Below are positions 8,960 through 17,381 of a stretch of DNA of 64,000 nt, piece after piece. Each line of letters opens with the position of its first letter. Within the stretch, counting starts at the first letter, position 1. Below the pieces are notes generated by a model that made no database searches, was not told where the DNA came from, and was given only the letters and a program-made list of their open reading frames with translations. A program made the translations under genes and the position numbers. The stretch is from CBDHFQ01 sp965262565 (GTDB taxonomy: Bacteria > Bacteroidota > Bacteroidia > J057), in contig CBDHFQ010000005.1 in the NCBI GenBank assembly GCA_965262565.1, forward strand, positions 310,001-374,000, given 5' to 3'.

Positions 8960-9406
8960 ATGGGTTTGAAATTGCAACAATATGGCTTTTACATTGAAAG
9001 AACCGCAAAAAGGATCAAGCAACATCTCCAGCGAAAATTTAACTCGATGGAGTGCGGAATTACCGTAGATCAATGGGTAGTGTTAGATGTGTTGCGTGAG
9101 ACGGATGGGATCAATCAATTAGAAATAGCTGACAAAACCTATAAGGATGCTCCAACGGTAACCAGGATCATCGATTTATTAAGCAGGAAAAATTTGATCA
9201 AACGAGTCGTGGATCCATCAGATAGAAGAAGATTTAATATTCAGTTGACCAAAGAAGGGAAAGAAAAAATTAATGAGGTTTGGCCGGTGGTAAAAGAAAT
9301 GCGGGAAAACGGATGGAATGGACTAACAGATGAGGATTACACTCATTTACTGAGAATCCTGGACATCATATTTTATAATTTTTCCAGTAATCATAACGAC
9401 AAATAA
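8960..9406 (+). CDS. MarR-family transcriptional regulator
   Basis: 148-residue winged-helix protein. The DNA-binding region is about 50-110: VLRETDGINQLEIADKTYKDAPTVTRIIDLL, then the wing KRVVDPSDRRRFNIQLT. The DxR motif of the MarR wing is present as DPSDRRR. It sits between hppD and the fumarylacetoacetase gene on the same strand, only 13 bases before the latter, so I infer control of tyrosine catabolism. The ligand is unknown; homogentisate or a related aromatic acid would be the natural guess. The ATG at 8943 is not used because it meets a stop after five codons. Confidence 0.88.
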   Translation: MGLKLQQYGFYIERTAKRIKQHLQRKFNSMECGITVDQWVVLDVLRETDGINQLEIADKTYKDAPTVTRIIDLLSRKNLIKRVVDPSDRRRFNIQLTKEGKEKINEVWPVVKEMRENGWNGLTDEDYTHLLRILDIIFYNFSSNHNDK

Positions 9407-9419
9407 GCATTTATTCGCT

Positions 9420-10676
9420 ATGTCTCAGCAACTTAACAATCCCTGGATTCCAATTCCAGATGAAGCTGATTTTACCATTCACAATCTTCCATTAGGTGTT
9501 TTCTCTATGCCTCGCTTAATTCCAAGAGCAGGTATACCCATAGGAGCCGCAGTATTAGATCTATATCAATTGGGAGAAATGGGATTTTTGACATCCCTCC
9601 CCTTCCATCACAATGTATTTCTTCAAGCTGATCTCAATCCATTTATTTCTCTGGGCAAAACAGCCTGGGATAGTTTGCGGTCACGCATTCAGGAGTTATT
9701 ATGTACTGAAGAAGGAGATATGCGCGAGCAAATAAGCCAAATTCTATATCCATTGGCAGAAATACAGCATCATCTCCCAGTAAATATTGGAGATTATACA
9801 GATTTCTATTCCAGCATAGATCACGCTACAAACGTAGGAAAGATGTTTAGAGATCCTGAAAATGCGCTATTGCCTAACTGGAAGCACTTACCAGTAGGAT
9901 ATCATGGAAGGGCTTCATCTGTGTTTGTCTCTGGAACTCCTATCCACAGACCGAAAGGTCAACTTATGCCTGCTGGAGCCAGCTCACCTGTTTTTGGTCC
10001 AAGTCGACGCTTGGATTTTGAGTTAGAAGTAGCATTTGTGATAGGTAAAGAAACTCAACCTTCTATATCCGTCTCTACTGATGAAGCAGAAGATCATATA
10101 TTTGGGATCGTCCTATTCAATGATTGGTCGGCCCGAGATATACAGAAGTGGGAGTATGTACCTTTAGGGCCATTCCTGGGAAAAAGCTTTGCTTCTTCTA
10201 TCTCTCCGTGGATTATCCCCATGGCAGCCTTAACTCCTTTCAGAGTCCAAGGTCCTATTCAGGATCCTCCAGTGTTGCCTTATTTACAATACTCCGGGAA
10301 AAAACATTTTGACATTCCATTGGAAGTTGCCATAAAGCCTAAAGATAAAGCTGAACAAGTAATTAGTAAATCTAATTTAAAACATGTGTATTGGAATATG
10401 GCGCAGCAACTTGCTCATCATACAGTAAATGGATGTAATATTCGAGTGGGAGATATGATGGCTTCCGGGACAATAAGTGGACCCACAAAAGATGCTTATG
10501 GTTCTATGCTTGAATTGAGTTGGGCAGGAAAGGAACCTATCGACCTTTCGGAGGGCACTACCAGGACATTTTTAGAAGATCACGACACTGTCATTATGAG
10601 AGGTAACGCTCAAAAAGGTGATATTCGGATAGGATTCGGAGAAGTCTCCGGAACTATTTTACCTGCTATAGATTAG
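9420..10676 (+). CDS. fahA: Fumarylacetoacetase
   Basis: Hydrolyses fumarylacetoacetate to fumarate and acetoacetate, the last step of tyrosine breakdown. The 418 residues have the small N-terminal domain (about 15-115) and the FAH catalytic domain. Metal-ligand candidates are D128 (GDYTDFY), E201 and E203 (DFELEVAF) and D235 (FNDWSARD); the catalytic base is H135 (SSIDHATN). These spacings match the animal enzyme. It starts 13 bases after the MarR stop, which points to co-transcription. Confidence 0.95.
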   Translation: MSQQLNNPWIPIPDEADFTIHNLPLGVFSMPRLIPRAGIPIGAAVLDLYQLGEMGFLTSLPFHHNVFLQADLNPFISLGKTAWDSLRSRIQELLCTEEGDMREQISQILYPLAEIQHHLPVNIGDYTDFYSSIDHATNVGKMFRDPENALLPNWKHLPVGYHGRASSVFVSGTPIHRPKGQLMPAGASSPVFGPSRRLDFELEVAFVIGKETQPSISVSTDEAEDHIFGIVLFNDWSARDIQKWEYVPLGPFLGKSFASSISPWIIPMAALTPFRVQGPIQDPPVLPYLQYSGKKHFDIPLEVAIKPKDKAEQVISKSNLKHVYWNMAQQLAHHTVNGCNIRVGDMMASGTISGPTKDAYGSMLELSWAGKEPIDLSEGTTRTFLEDHDTVIMRGNAQKGDIRIGFGEVSGTILPAID

Positions 10677-10741
10677 TTCATTTAACCTTATCATCCATAG
10701 CGAACTTAGTGAAATCGATCAGTTTGTTTAACATATAGTCC

Positions 10742-11644
10742 ATGTTCAATACTATCCTACCAGAAGACTTATCTACCAAAGATTTACACGGAATTCTTCT
10801 CGGTGCAGTAGCTCCTCGCCCCATTGCCTTTGCCAGCACGATAGATGCTGAAGAAAATGTTAATTTGAGTCCTTTTAGCTACTTCAACGTATTCAGCTCC
10901 AGGCCCCCAATATTAGTATTTTCCCCATCGCGTAGAGTTCGGGATAATACGACGAAAGATACCCTGGACAATGTATTGAGCCATCCTGAGGTAGCCATCA
11001 GTATAGTTAGCTATCATATGCTCAATCAAATGGTTATTTCCAGTGCGGAATACCCTAAACATATTAATGAATTTGAGAAATCTGGATTCACTCCTTCACC
11101 TTCCCAGCAAATTACCCCCCCATTTGTTTCCGAATCTCCTGTCAGCTTTGAGTGTAAAGTCAATCAAATTGTCTCCATGGGAGAATCCGGAGGTGCTGGA
11201 AGCCTTGTGATTTGTGAAGTGTTTGTCATACATCTCAAAAAAAGTGTACTTGATCCTCAAGGAAAAATCGATCCCTTTAAGCTGGATGCCATGGGAAGAA
11301 TGGGTGGAAATTGGTACTGCAGAGCACAAGGAGAAGCATTGATTGAAGTTCCACGTCCAGGCAGAAAGTTGGGAATAGGTGTCGACCAGATCCCCCATCA
11401 TATCAGAAACAGTTCTGTACTTACGGGAAATGATCTCGGCAGATTAGCTTCCATTTCCGAACTCCCAAACCAGGAAGAAATTCAATCTTTTTCTAATCAT
11501 TCTCATATCCGATTATTGAAACAACAATCAGGAGGAATCACTCTGGAATATAGAAGAAATCTTCATCTATTTGCTCAGGAGCTGATTGAAAAAAACGAAT
11601 TAGATGAGGCGTGGAAAGTATTATTACAAGAAACGATTGAATAA
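10742..11644 (+). CDS. Flavin reductase-like (split-barrel FMN-binding) protein
   Basis: 300-residue protein of the flavin reductase / flavoredoxin family. The split-barrel domain (about 15-170) has APRPIAFASTIDAEENVNLSPFSYFNV and the FMN-contacting SSRPPILVFSPSRR. The region after about 200 is an extension with no clear domain. It follows fahA by 65 bases on the same strand, so it is probably part of the aromatic catabolism group, perhaps supplying reduced flavin or protecting a labile intermediate. It is not a GST-type maleylacetoacetate isomerase, the one step otherwise missing here. The exact substrate is unknown. Confidence 0.82.
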   Translation: MFNTILPEDLSTKDLHGILLGAVAPRPIAFASTIDAEENVNLSPFSYFNVFSSRPPILVFSPSRRVRDNTTKDTLDNVLSHPEVAISIVSYHMLNQMVISSAEYPKHINEFEKSGFTPSPSQQITPPFVSESPVSFECKVNQIVSMGESGGAGSLVICEVFVIHLKKSVLDPQGKIDPFKLDAMGRMGGNWYCRAQGEALIEVPRPGRKLGIGVDQIPHHIRNSSVLTGNDLGRLASISELPNQEEIQSFSNHSHIRLLKQQSGGITLEYRRNLHLFAQELIEKNELDEAWKVLLQETIE

Positions 11645-11682
11645 AGAGCTACTATATAATTATGAACACCAACGGACTATCA

Positions 11683-13248
11683 TCATTGGAAAATAATCTT
11701 CCGTTTGAGTTTTCCATGAACAGTTTCTACTTCCAAAATAGCAATTCCCAGGTGATGTGCCCTTAGATGAACTTCCTCATTGAGATAGGTTATTTCAGAA
11801 GGGATTTTTCGTCCCAACAAATCAAATAGGGCCACAGATCTCATATTTGTGGCCAGAATAGTCAACTGCCCCTGACTAGGATTGGGAAAGGTGATCAAGC
11901 GGGCATAATCTTGCTTAAGATATGAAGTTATATCTTCTAAATTACTTACTGGATTACCCTCTGCCAGTAATATCGTACCAATTAACCCGAAGTCAGTGAA
12001 GGCATTTTTCCCAAGACTATCCCACTCCTGTATCGTAAACACCGCATTAGGAGCAGCTACTTTCCGCGTTAAAGTAATATCTTTTGCGAAATATGCTCCT
12101 CCAGTTTCTTCTTTTCCAATTATATCAATCAATGATCCCTTTCGAAAAAGACCAATAGGATCATTACCATTAAAATTAAGAACTGCCGAATTTGTAATCA
12201 AATCTGCGAAATCAATCAAAGAGGAATCTGCAGAATGATGAACTATCCCATAAGCTCGACCATGAGGCAACATACCTTCTAGCGCTAACCCTGTACTCCA
12301 GGTAGCGGCTCCATTCGTTTTTTTCTTTATACTGTATTCGGATAAATCGATAGCCCATCCACTTAAGTTGGCTATTTCAAGTGCTTTATTGAAAGAGCTT
12401 CCCTCTATATATTCAGAAAAGAATAAAAAGGCCGCAGGCTCTTTCAGCACTTTCCAGATCATATCAGCATATTCAGGGTGATCTATAAATGGATTTCTAT
12501 TGGCTTGCAAATCATAAATGGCTTCCTGGCGGACCTTCTCATACTCAGACACTGAATCCTGTACATGCCAATTTAACAAAACCGAAAGTCTTCCATGAAG
12601 AGGGGATCGGTCGTCTTTGGATAATATTTCGTCTGTTAACTCGAGGTCAGGCTCTCCATTTTCCCCTTCATATCGGGTAGCCATGTAAAACATCATCCGA
12701 GCCACATCTCCTTTTTGCTCGTCTCCAGGTTCCCACGTCCAGTTATAACCAATTTTTGAAGGTGTTAATCCCTGATAATTACCATCCTGATCCAGATATA
12801 AGCTCCCTCCTTCGTCAAAGGAACGATTATTCTTGGAGGAATTAGTAGATGCATCTGCAACTACCAGGTTATGCAGGTCGGTTCCCACTCCTTTATTGGT
12901 ACTGAAATCTCCCTTGGATCTGGGCCAAATATGTTCTCTAGTCCATCCATCTCCTCCATCATATTCTTCATCTGCATCCATCGAAAATCGAGAGAAAAAT
13001 CCTATGACATTGGCGGAATTCTCTGGATCCCTGTCCAAATCCTTTAATATATCCCAGGCAGTATTGTAAGAATATTCGATATGTCCATCTATAATATCAT
13101 TTAAGGCTGACTTAAGGGAATCTCCTCTTTGCCCATCGATAGATTTGTAATAATCCGGAGGTATTTGGGAAAAGATAGAGAGGGAAATAGATAAAAGAAT
13201 CAATAATATCAAACAACTCTTGAGCTTGAAATGTGGAGTTTTCCTCAT
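11683..13248 (-). CDS. Secreted endonuclease I with lamin-tail domain and type A T9SS signal
   Basis: 521 residues. A signal peptide (about 1-28, SLSIFSQ) precedes a beta-beta-alpha-metal nuclease domain of the endonuclease I/Vvn family (about 30-260). Motifs REHIWP (104-109), GTDLHNL (122-128) and NSSKNNRSF (136-144) carry the catalytic His and Mg-binding Asn. A lamin-tail-like beta domain follows (about 270-420: FNKALEIANLSGWAIDLSEYSI). The last about 75 residues (FPNPSQGQLTI, VALFDLLGRKI, GKLKRKIIF) form a type A T9SS sorting signal. I infer an exported DNase/RNase used for feeding on nucleic acids or biofilm DNA. It converges on the flavin reductase gene with a 38-base gap. Confidence 0.88.
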   Translation of the reverse strand: MRKTPHFKLKSCLILLILLSISLSIFSQIPPDYYKSIDGQRGDSLKSALNDIIDGHIEYSYNTAWDILKDLDRDPENSANVIGFFSRFSMDADEEYDGGDGWTREHIWPRSKGDFSTNKGVGTDLHNLVVADASTNSSKNNRSFDEGGSLYLDQDGNYQGLTPSKIGYNWTWEPGDEQKGDVARMMFYMATRYEGENGEPDLELTDEILSKDDRSPLHGRLSVLLNWHVQDSVSEYEKVRQEAIYDLQANRNPFIDHPEYADMIWKVLKEPAAFLFFSEYIEGSSFNKALEIANLSGWAIDLSEYSIKKKTNGAATWSTGLALEGMLPHGRAYGIVHHSADSSLIDFADLITNSAVLNFNGNDPIGLFRKGSLIDIIGKEETGGAYFAKDITLTRKVAAPNAVFTIQEWDSLGKNAFTDFGLIGTILLAEGNPVSNLEDITSYLKQDYARLITFPNPSQGQLTILATNMRSVALFDLLGRKIPSEITYLNEEVHLRAHHLGIAILEVETVHGKLKRKIIFQ

Positions 13249-13461
13249 TGGTACCGAATAGATTCAACGTAAATCACCGCCTTAAACTTACTAAGTAAAC
13301 CTGAACAATACTAAAAATACTACCATTTTAATCCATTATTCTCCCCCATTACTAAAAACATCAATATAAGATTCCCTCTTGCTTAGTATTTATTTATTGG
13401 GACAACGTACAAGTAAGCTCAATTATGTAAACATCACCATTTCGCACACCATTTCCCGATG

Positions 13462-14430
13462 TTAAGGAACCCGAACTGGACCAGGAGTATAATTCGTATC
13501 TAATCCCGCAAAGAAACGAGTCAAATCATAGCTTCCCGGAAGTTCTTTTTCTTTCCTCCTTGCTTCTTCAGGAATTATGCCTTCCACTAAAAAGGCAAGA
13601 ATATGTTTGGTGGTTTCAGGAGTCCCAAGATGATGGCCTGCGCGATCAGCAGATAGTAGCGAACAATTTGGCCAAAAGGAAAGGTACCTTAGTGCGTTTT
13701 TAAAATGAGTCATATGATCTTCAGGATCATGCACAATTAATCCAGCCGTTCGATTCAGTAGCCTACTTCGCCAAGCAAGATCATAATCATATAATTTTCT
13801 TCGAATATTAGCTTCCATATAGGCTACCATAGATCGATAAGCTACTTCTGTTAATCCCAACATATATTGGAAATGCCTGAAAATCCAGGTGGCTTTACTA
13901 AAAGAAGCCATGACGACCATTCTCTTAGGGTGATAATATTCAGGTAAGCTGGCTAAGGCTTCTATGGTACATCCTCCACCAAAAGAATGGGCCAAAATAG
14001 CCTCAGGAGGGCCAAATACATCTAAGATTCGTTGGATGATACTGGCATTTGCTGGAAGGGTTAATAATCCTTTCTTCGCATTTCCGTGTCCCGGGGGATC
14101 ATAGGCTATGACTCTATAATTTGCCTCCAGAAGATGAGGCACATAATGACGCCATCTTCCCGCATTATAGCCCCAACCATAACTCATAAATATGTAAGGA
14201 TGTGTAGGATCTCCCCAATGATAAACTATTCCTCCCTCTTCAGCTAAGGTATTTTTGTCTATCAATGCCTTCTCCAAAAAAGCTTTTTCTTTGGGTCTGA
14301 TGTTGGGTTTGGGAGGGGTCGCAAATACGTGTACCAATTGTTTCGCTGTCCAATTAGGCGCAAATAAAGCTGTGATATTGTACCAAAATCCTATTATGCG
14401 GGTGAGGGTACGTCTAATTATTCGTTTCAT
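13462..14430 (-). CDS. Alpha/beta hydrolase
   Basis: 322 residues with a full catalytic triad in the usual order: nucleophile S149 (AHSFGGG), acid D235 (LIVHDPEDH) and His 266 or 267 (ADRAGHHLG). The oxyanion region is SYGWGYNAGRW and the strand after it reads VIAYDPPGHG. An N-terminal hydrophobic stretch (about 12-25) could anchor it. The start overlaps the end of the upstream TetR gene by 17 bases, so the two are translated from one message and the hydrolase is likely the regulator's main target. The substrate is unknown; an esterase or lipase is likely. Confidence 0.85.
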   Translation of the reverse strand: MKRIIRRTLTRIIGFWYNITALFAPNWTAKQLVHVFATPPKPNIRPKEKAFLEKALIDKNTLAEEGGIVYHWGDPTHPYIFMSYGWGYNAGRWRHYVPHLLEANYRVIAYDPPGHGNAKKGLLTLPANASIIQRILDVFGPPEAILAHSFGGGCTIEALASLPEYYHPKRMVVMASFSKATWIFRHFQYMLGLTEVAYRSMVAYMEANIRRKLYDYDLAWRSRLLNRTAGLIVHDPEDHMTHFKNALRYLSFWPNCSLLSADRAGHHLGTPETTKHILAFLVEGIIPEEARRKEKELPGSYDLTRFFAGLDTNYTPGPVRVP

Positions 14431-14989
14431 GTGTTAATTGTTGGAAGCGCTTTAACGTTCGATGAACAAACTGTTCCAAATGAGATTCGTCTACCGATAA
14501 TTTGTATAAAATGACTGCTCCTTGATGCTCTACTATGGTTAAATATGCCATTTCTTCTGCCTGCTTATCCGGAAGTTTTTCCGACAGCACCTGATGTAGG
14601 GTCAATCTCCAGCTATTAATAAATTCTGTAATATTCTCATTAAAGATTTTCTGCTGGCTGGTCTCGGCAATTAAATTTCCAAAAAAGCATCCCCTTCCAT
14701 CAATTTTTGCCAATCGATTCTGCCTTCTCAACATCTTCTCCAATCTCTGTTCTAATGGAAGGTCTTCTTTCGCTACAGATAATACATAATCATGATATCT
14801 GACGATGGCAAATTCCAAAACGGCATGCATTAATCCTTCCTTTGAGCCAAAATGATGTAATAATCCAGCTTTACCTAATCCCACCTCCTCAGCCAAATCG
14901 CGAAGAGAAGTGTGGTAATAGCCATTCCTATGTAGGAAGTACCAGCATTTTTCTAATAATTCTTCTTTGGTAATTTTCGTTTTTGGCAT
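14414..14989 (-). CDS. TetR-family transcriptional regulator
   Basis: 191 residues from ATG at 14989 (MPKTKITKEELLEKC). An in-frame ATG at 15064 would add a 25-residue tail that the family lacks. The helix-turn-helix is about 12-60 (LRDLAEEVGLGKAGLLHHFGSKEGL), the classical TetR_N pattern. The C-terminal ligand domain has no recognisable specificity. A 24-bp near-palindrome at 14989-15012 overlaps the start codon and is a good candidate for self-repression. Its stop lies inside the hydrolase gene, an overlapping two-gene operon. Confidence 0.88.
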   Translation of the reverse strand: MPKTKITKEELLEKCWYFLHRNGYYHTSLRDLAEEVGLGKAGLLHHFGSKEGLMHAVLEFAIVRYHDYVLSVAKEDLPLEQRLEKMLRRQNRLAKIDGRGCFFGNLIAETSQQKIFNENITEFINSWRLTLHQVLSEKLPDKQAEEMAYLTIVEHQGAVILYKLSVDESHLEQFVHRTLKRFQQLTHETNN

Positions 14990-15012
14990 ACTGACCGATC
15001 GATTGGTAAGTA
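14989..15012. promoter_or_regulatory. TetR operator-like palindrome
   Basis: A 24-bp palindrome centred between 15000 and 15001, with 10 of 12 base pairs symmetrical; the core is ACCGATC/GATTGGT. It overlaps the first base of the TetR start codon. Position and symmetry fit an autoregulatory operator for the TetR-hydrolase operon. Confidence 0.6.
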
Positions 15013-15156
15013 AAATCGACAAAATAATAGTTAATTCAAAATTTAAGAGGCCATTTGTGATCATATTTTGTTAACCCTCTACTTATCAATCGTCCTTAAT
15101 CTTATTTACTAAACCAAAAACCCTCTCCACTAATTATTAATCCTTATTTACAATTT

Positions 15157-15179
15157 TTTTCAAGTTGATAACTTGAAAA
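15157..15179. promoter_or_regulatory. Perfect palindrome upstream of the AraC gene
   Basis: Ten-base perfect arms TTTTCAAGTT (15157-15166) and AACTTGAAAA (15170-15179) with a 3-base spacer, 37 bases before the AraC start. A weaker repeat TGGGTA/TACCCA (15191-15208) lies between it and the start. No T-tract follows on either strand, so I read these as protein-binding sites, not terminators. Confidence 0.45.
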
Positions 15180-15215
15180 TGACTAACAAATGGGTAGCAT
15201 TTTACCCAACACATT

Positions 15216-16085
15216 ATGACCACATCTGGTCCAGGCATTCGCTGGGAAAGGAGTCTCCCTTGTCCTGAACTAAGCAACGTAGTTCATCACTATGAATGGT
15301 TGGTCATTCATAAACCCTTGAACCCTATAGAGATCACTATTTTTCCCGGCTTTGCCACCGGATTTGTGTTTTGTTTTTATCGCAATCAAAAAATTCGGGC
15401 AACCCTCGCTGATAAAAACACATATGAACTGCCCGAGACCTTATTTCTTTCTCCCTGCACAGGACCTATTCAAAATTCTCAGTTTCAAGAGGTCATTGTG
15501 CTAAGATGCATATTACTACCGGGAGTCTTCTATCGATTATTTCATATCCCTCTTAACCATACAACAAATAAACCTTTAGATCTCTCCCTCCATGTAGATG
15601 CTGAGTTCACCCAATTATATGAGCGTTTCCAAGAAAACCTGAATCGAAACAGCTGTATTGAGATATTGGAACAATTTTTAATTCAAAGGTGCTCCTACAA
15701 TAATGACTCTGAGCTGTATTTCCATGCACAGGAAATCATCGGAAAATATAAGTACCAAATTTCTATCAAACAGTTAGCTGAGGCATTAGGAATAAGTCAA
15801 AGACACCTTAATCGGCTGATGAATAATCAATTTGGCTTTCCCTCCAAACATTTTTTGCGCACTTATCGCTTTGGACAGGCTTTGAAAACAATGCAGGATT
15901 CCTCAGCGGTTTCTCTTACTCACATCGCACAACAGTTTGGTTATTACGATCAAGCCCATTTTAACCATGAATTTAAAATGTTAGGTGGCACATCCCCCAA
16001 AAGCTTTCTAGCCCAAATCGGTATAATTGAATATTATGATATAGGAGAATCTTTTCCACACGCACATATTCAACCTGGATACTAA
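15216..16085 (+). CDS. AraC-family transcriptional regulator
   Basis: 289 residues. The C-terminal double helix-turn-helix is at about 190-275: ISIKQLAEALGISQRHLNRL and VSLTHIAQQFGYYDQAHFNHEF, then GGTSPKSF, all standard for AraC. The N-terminal about 140 residues form a beta-rich sensor-like domain (WERSLPCPELSNVVHHYEWLV) seen in Bacteroidota AraC proteins; its ligand is not known. It is divergent from the TetR-hydrolase pair across a 226-bp region with two operator-like palindromes. The aminotransferase gene follows 102 bases downstream and may be a target. Confidence 0.85.
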   Translation: MTTSGPGIRWERSLPCPELSNVVHHYEWLVIHKPLNPIEITIFPGFATGFVFCFYRNQKIRATLADKNTYELPETLFLSPCTGPIQNSQFQEVIVLRCILLPGVFYRLFHIPLNHTTNKPLDLSLHVDAEFTQLYERFQENLNRNSCIEILEQFLIQRCSYNNDSELYFHAQEIIGKYKYQISIKQLAEALGISQRHLNRLMNNQFGFPSKHFLRTYRFGQALKTMQDSSAVSLTHIAQQFGYYDQAHFNHEFKMLGGTSPKSFLAQIGIIEYYDIGESFPHAHIQPGY

Positions 16086-16187
16086 TTCAAGTCTTGTTTT
16101 TATTGATCAAGCTTTATTAGGAGAAAATGGATAATGATTTATACCTTTTCTATTATTTTGCATTCATCTCCTTAGCTAATTCGATAT

Positions 16188-17378
16188 ATGAACCCCTATT
16201 TCACTCCAGAAGAAATAACTACCATTCGGCAAGAAACCCCAGGGACAAAGCACGTTATACATTTTAATCATGCGGGGGCATCTCTCATGGCTACTCCTAC
16301 CTTCCAACTTATCCAGGAGTATCAGGAATCAGAACTATATTATGGAGGATATGAAACTGCAGATAAATACCGTGCCCAATTATCTACCGTCTATGAATTG
16401 ATCGCTCAGTTTATAGGCGCTGATCCGGAAGAGATTGCTATCGTTGAAAATGCCACTGTCGCCTGGCAAATGGCATTCCACAGCTTGAATCTACCCAAAG
16501 GGGCTGTCGTCATTACCTCTCAAGCTTCCTATGCAAGCAACTATATTTCGTATTTGCAACTTAAGGAGCAAAGGGGCATTGAGATCCGCATGATCCCCAA
16601 TGATGAATGGGGTCAGGTAGATATTGCCAAACTCGAAGCAGCTATAGATGATCACGTCAAACTGATCTCTATGGTTCACATTCCCACCAATAGCGGACTC
16701 GTCAACCCGGTAAAAAAGGTAGGTGCAATTGCTAATGCCTATCAAATTCCCTTTTTATTGGATGCCTGCCAGTCTGTAGGTCAGGTTCCTGTAAATGTTC
16801 AGGACATAGGATGTGATATGCTCTCGGTTACTGGCAGGAAATATATGAGGGGTCCAAGAGGTACAGGTTTTCTATATGTTAACAAAGAAATGATTACCAA
16901 GCTATCCCCCCCCTTTCTTGACTTGCACTCGGCTCATTGGCACACTCCTGAAAGCTACGTAATCAGAAAGGATGCCAAAAGATTTGAAAACTGGGAAACT
17001 AATCTCGCTGCTAAATTGGGATTAGGTGCTGCAGTATCTTATGCCCGGCAATGGGGGATGGATCGCATTTCAGGTCAAATTAGCTTAATGGCCCACTTAC
17101 TGAGAAATAAGTTATCGGAGGTGGAGGGAATCACCGTTTGGGATACAGGTAAAATAAAAGGAGGTATTACTACTTTTTCCATGCGAAACAGAACTGCCCA
17201 GGAAATCAAACAGCATTTGGCCAAGAGGCATATAAACGTTTCTGTCACCGCTCCTTCTTCTACTCTCTTAGATGCAACAAGAAGAAATTTGCCCGATCTG
17301 GTACGAGCTTCTGTCCATTACTTTACCACGGAGGAAGAGATTGATCAATTGGTTCATAGTATTCGTCAACTTCTTTGA
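16188..17378 (+). CDS. Class V aminotransferase-fold PLP enzyme
   Basis: 396 residues of the aminotransferase class V / cysteine desulfurase fold. The PLP-binding Lys is K218 in SVTGRKYMRGPRGTGFLYV, and D192 (LLDACQSVGQ) is the PLP-ring aspartate; FNHAGASLM near 26-34 is the substrate-side N-terminal loop. It lacks the Cys-containing loop of true cysteine desulfurases as far as I can see, and no isc/suf genes are nearby. Related family members include EgtE-like and selenocysteine-lyase-like enzymes; the substrate here cannot be named. The gene ends 3 bases from the convergent VLRF1-like gene. Confidence 0.8.
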   Translation: MNPYFTPEEITTIRQETPGTKHVIHFNHAGASLMATPTFQLIQEYQESELYYGGYETADKYRAQLSTVYELIAQFIGADPEEIAIVENATVAWQMAFHSLNLPKGAVVITSQASYASNYISYLQLKEQRGIEIRMIPNDEWGQVDIAKLEAAIDDHVKLISMVHIPTNSGLVNPVKKVGAIANAYQIPFLLDACQSVGQVPVNVQDIGCDMLSVTGRKYMRGPRGTGFLYVNKEMITKLSPPFLDLHSAHWHTPESYVIRKDAKRFENWETNLAAKLGLGAAVSYARQWGMDRISGQISLMAHLLRNKLSEVEGITVWDTGKIKGGITTFSMRNRTAQEIKQHLAKRHINVSVTAPSSTLLDATRRNLPDLVRASVHYFTTEEEIDQLVHSIRQLL

Positions 17379-17381
17379 TTT

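Noticed and set aside
16491..16745. Short minus-strand frame inside the class V aminotransferase gene
   Set aside because: No family match, no promoter, and it lies wholly within a strongly supported gene.
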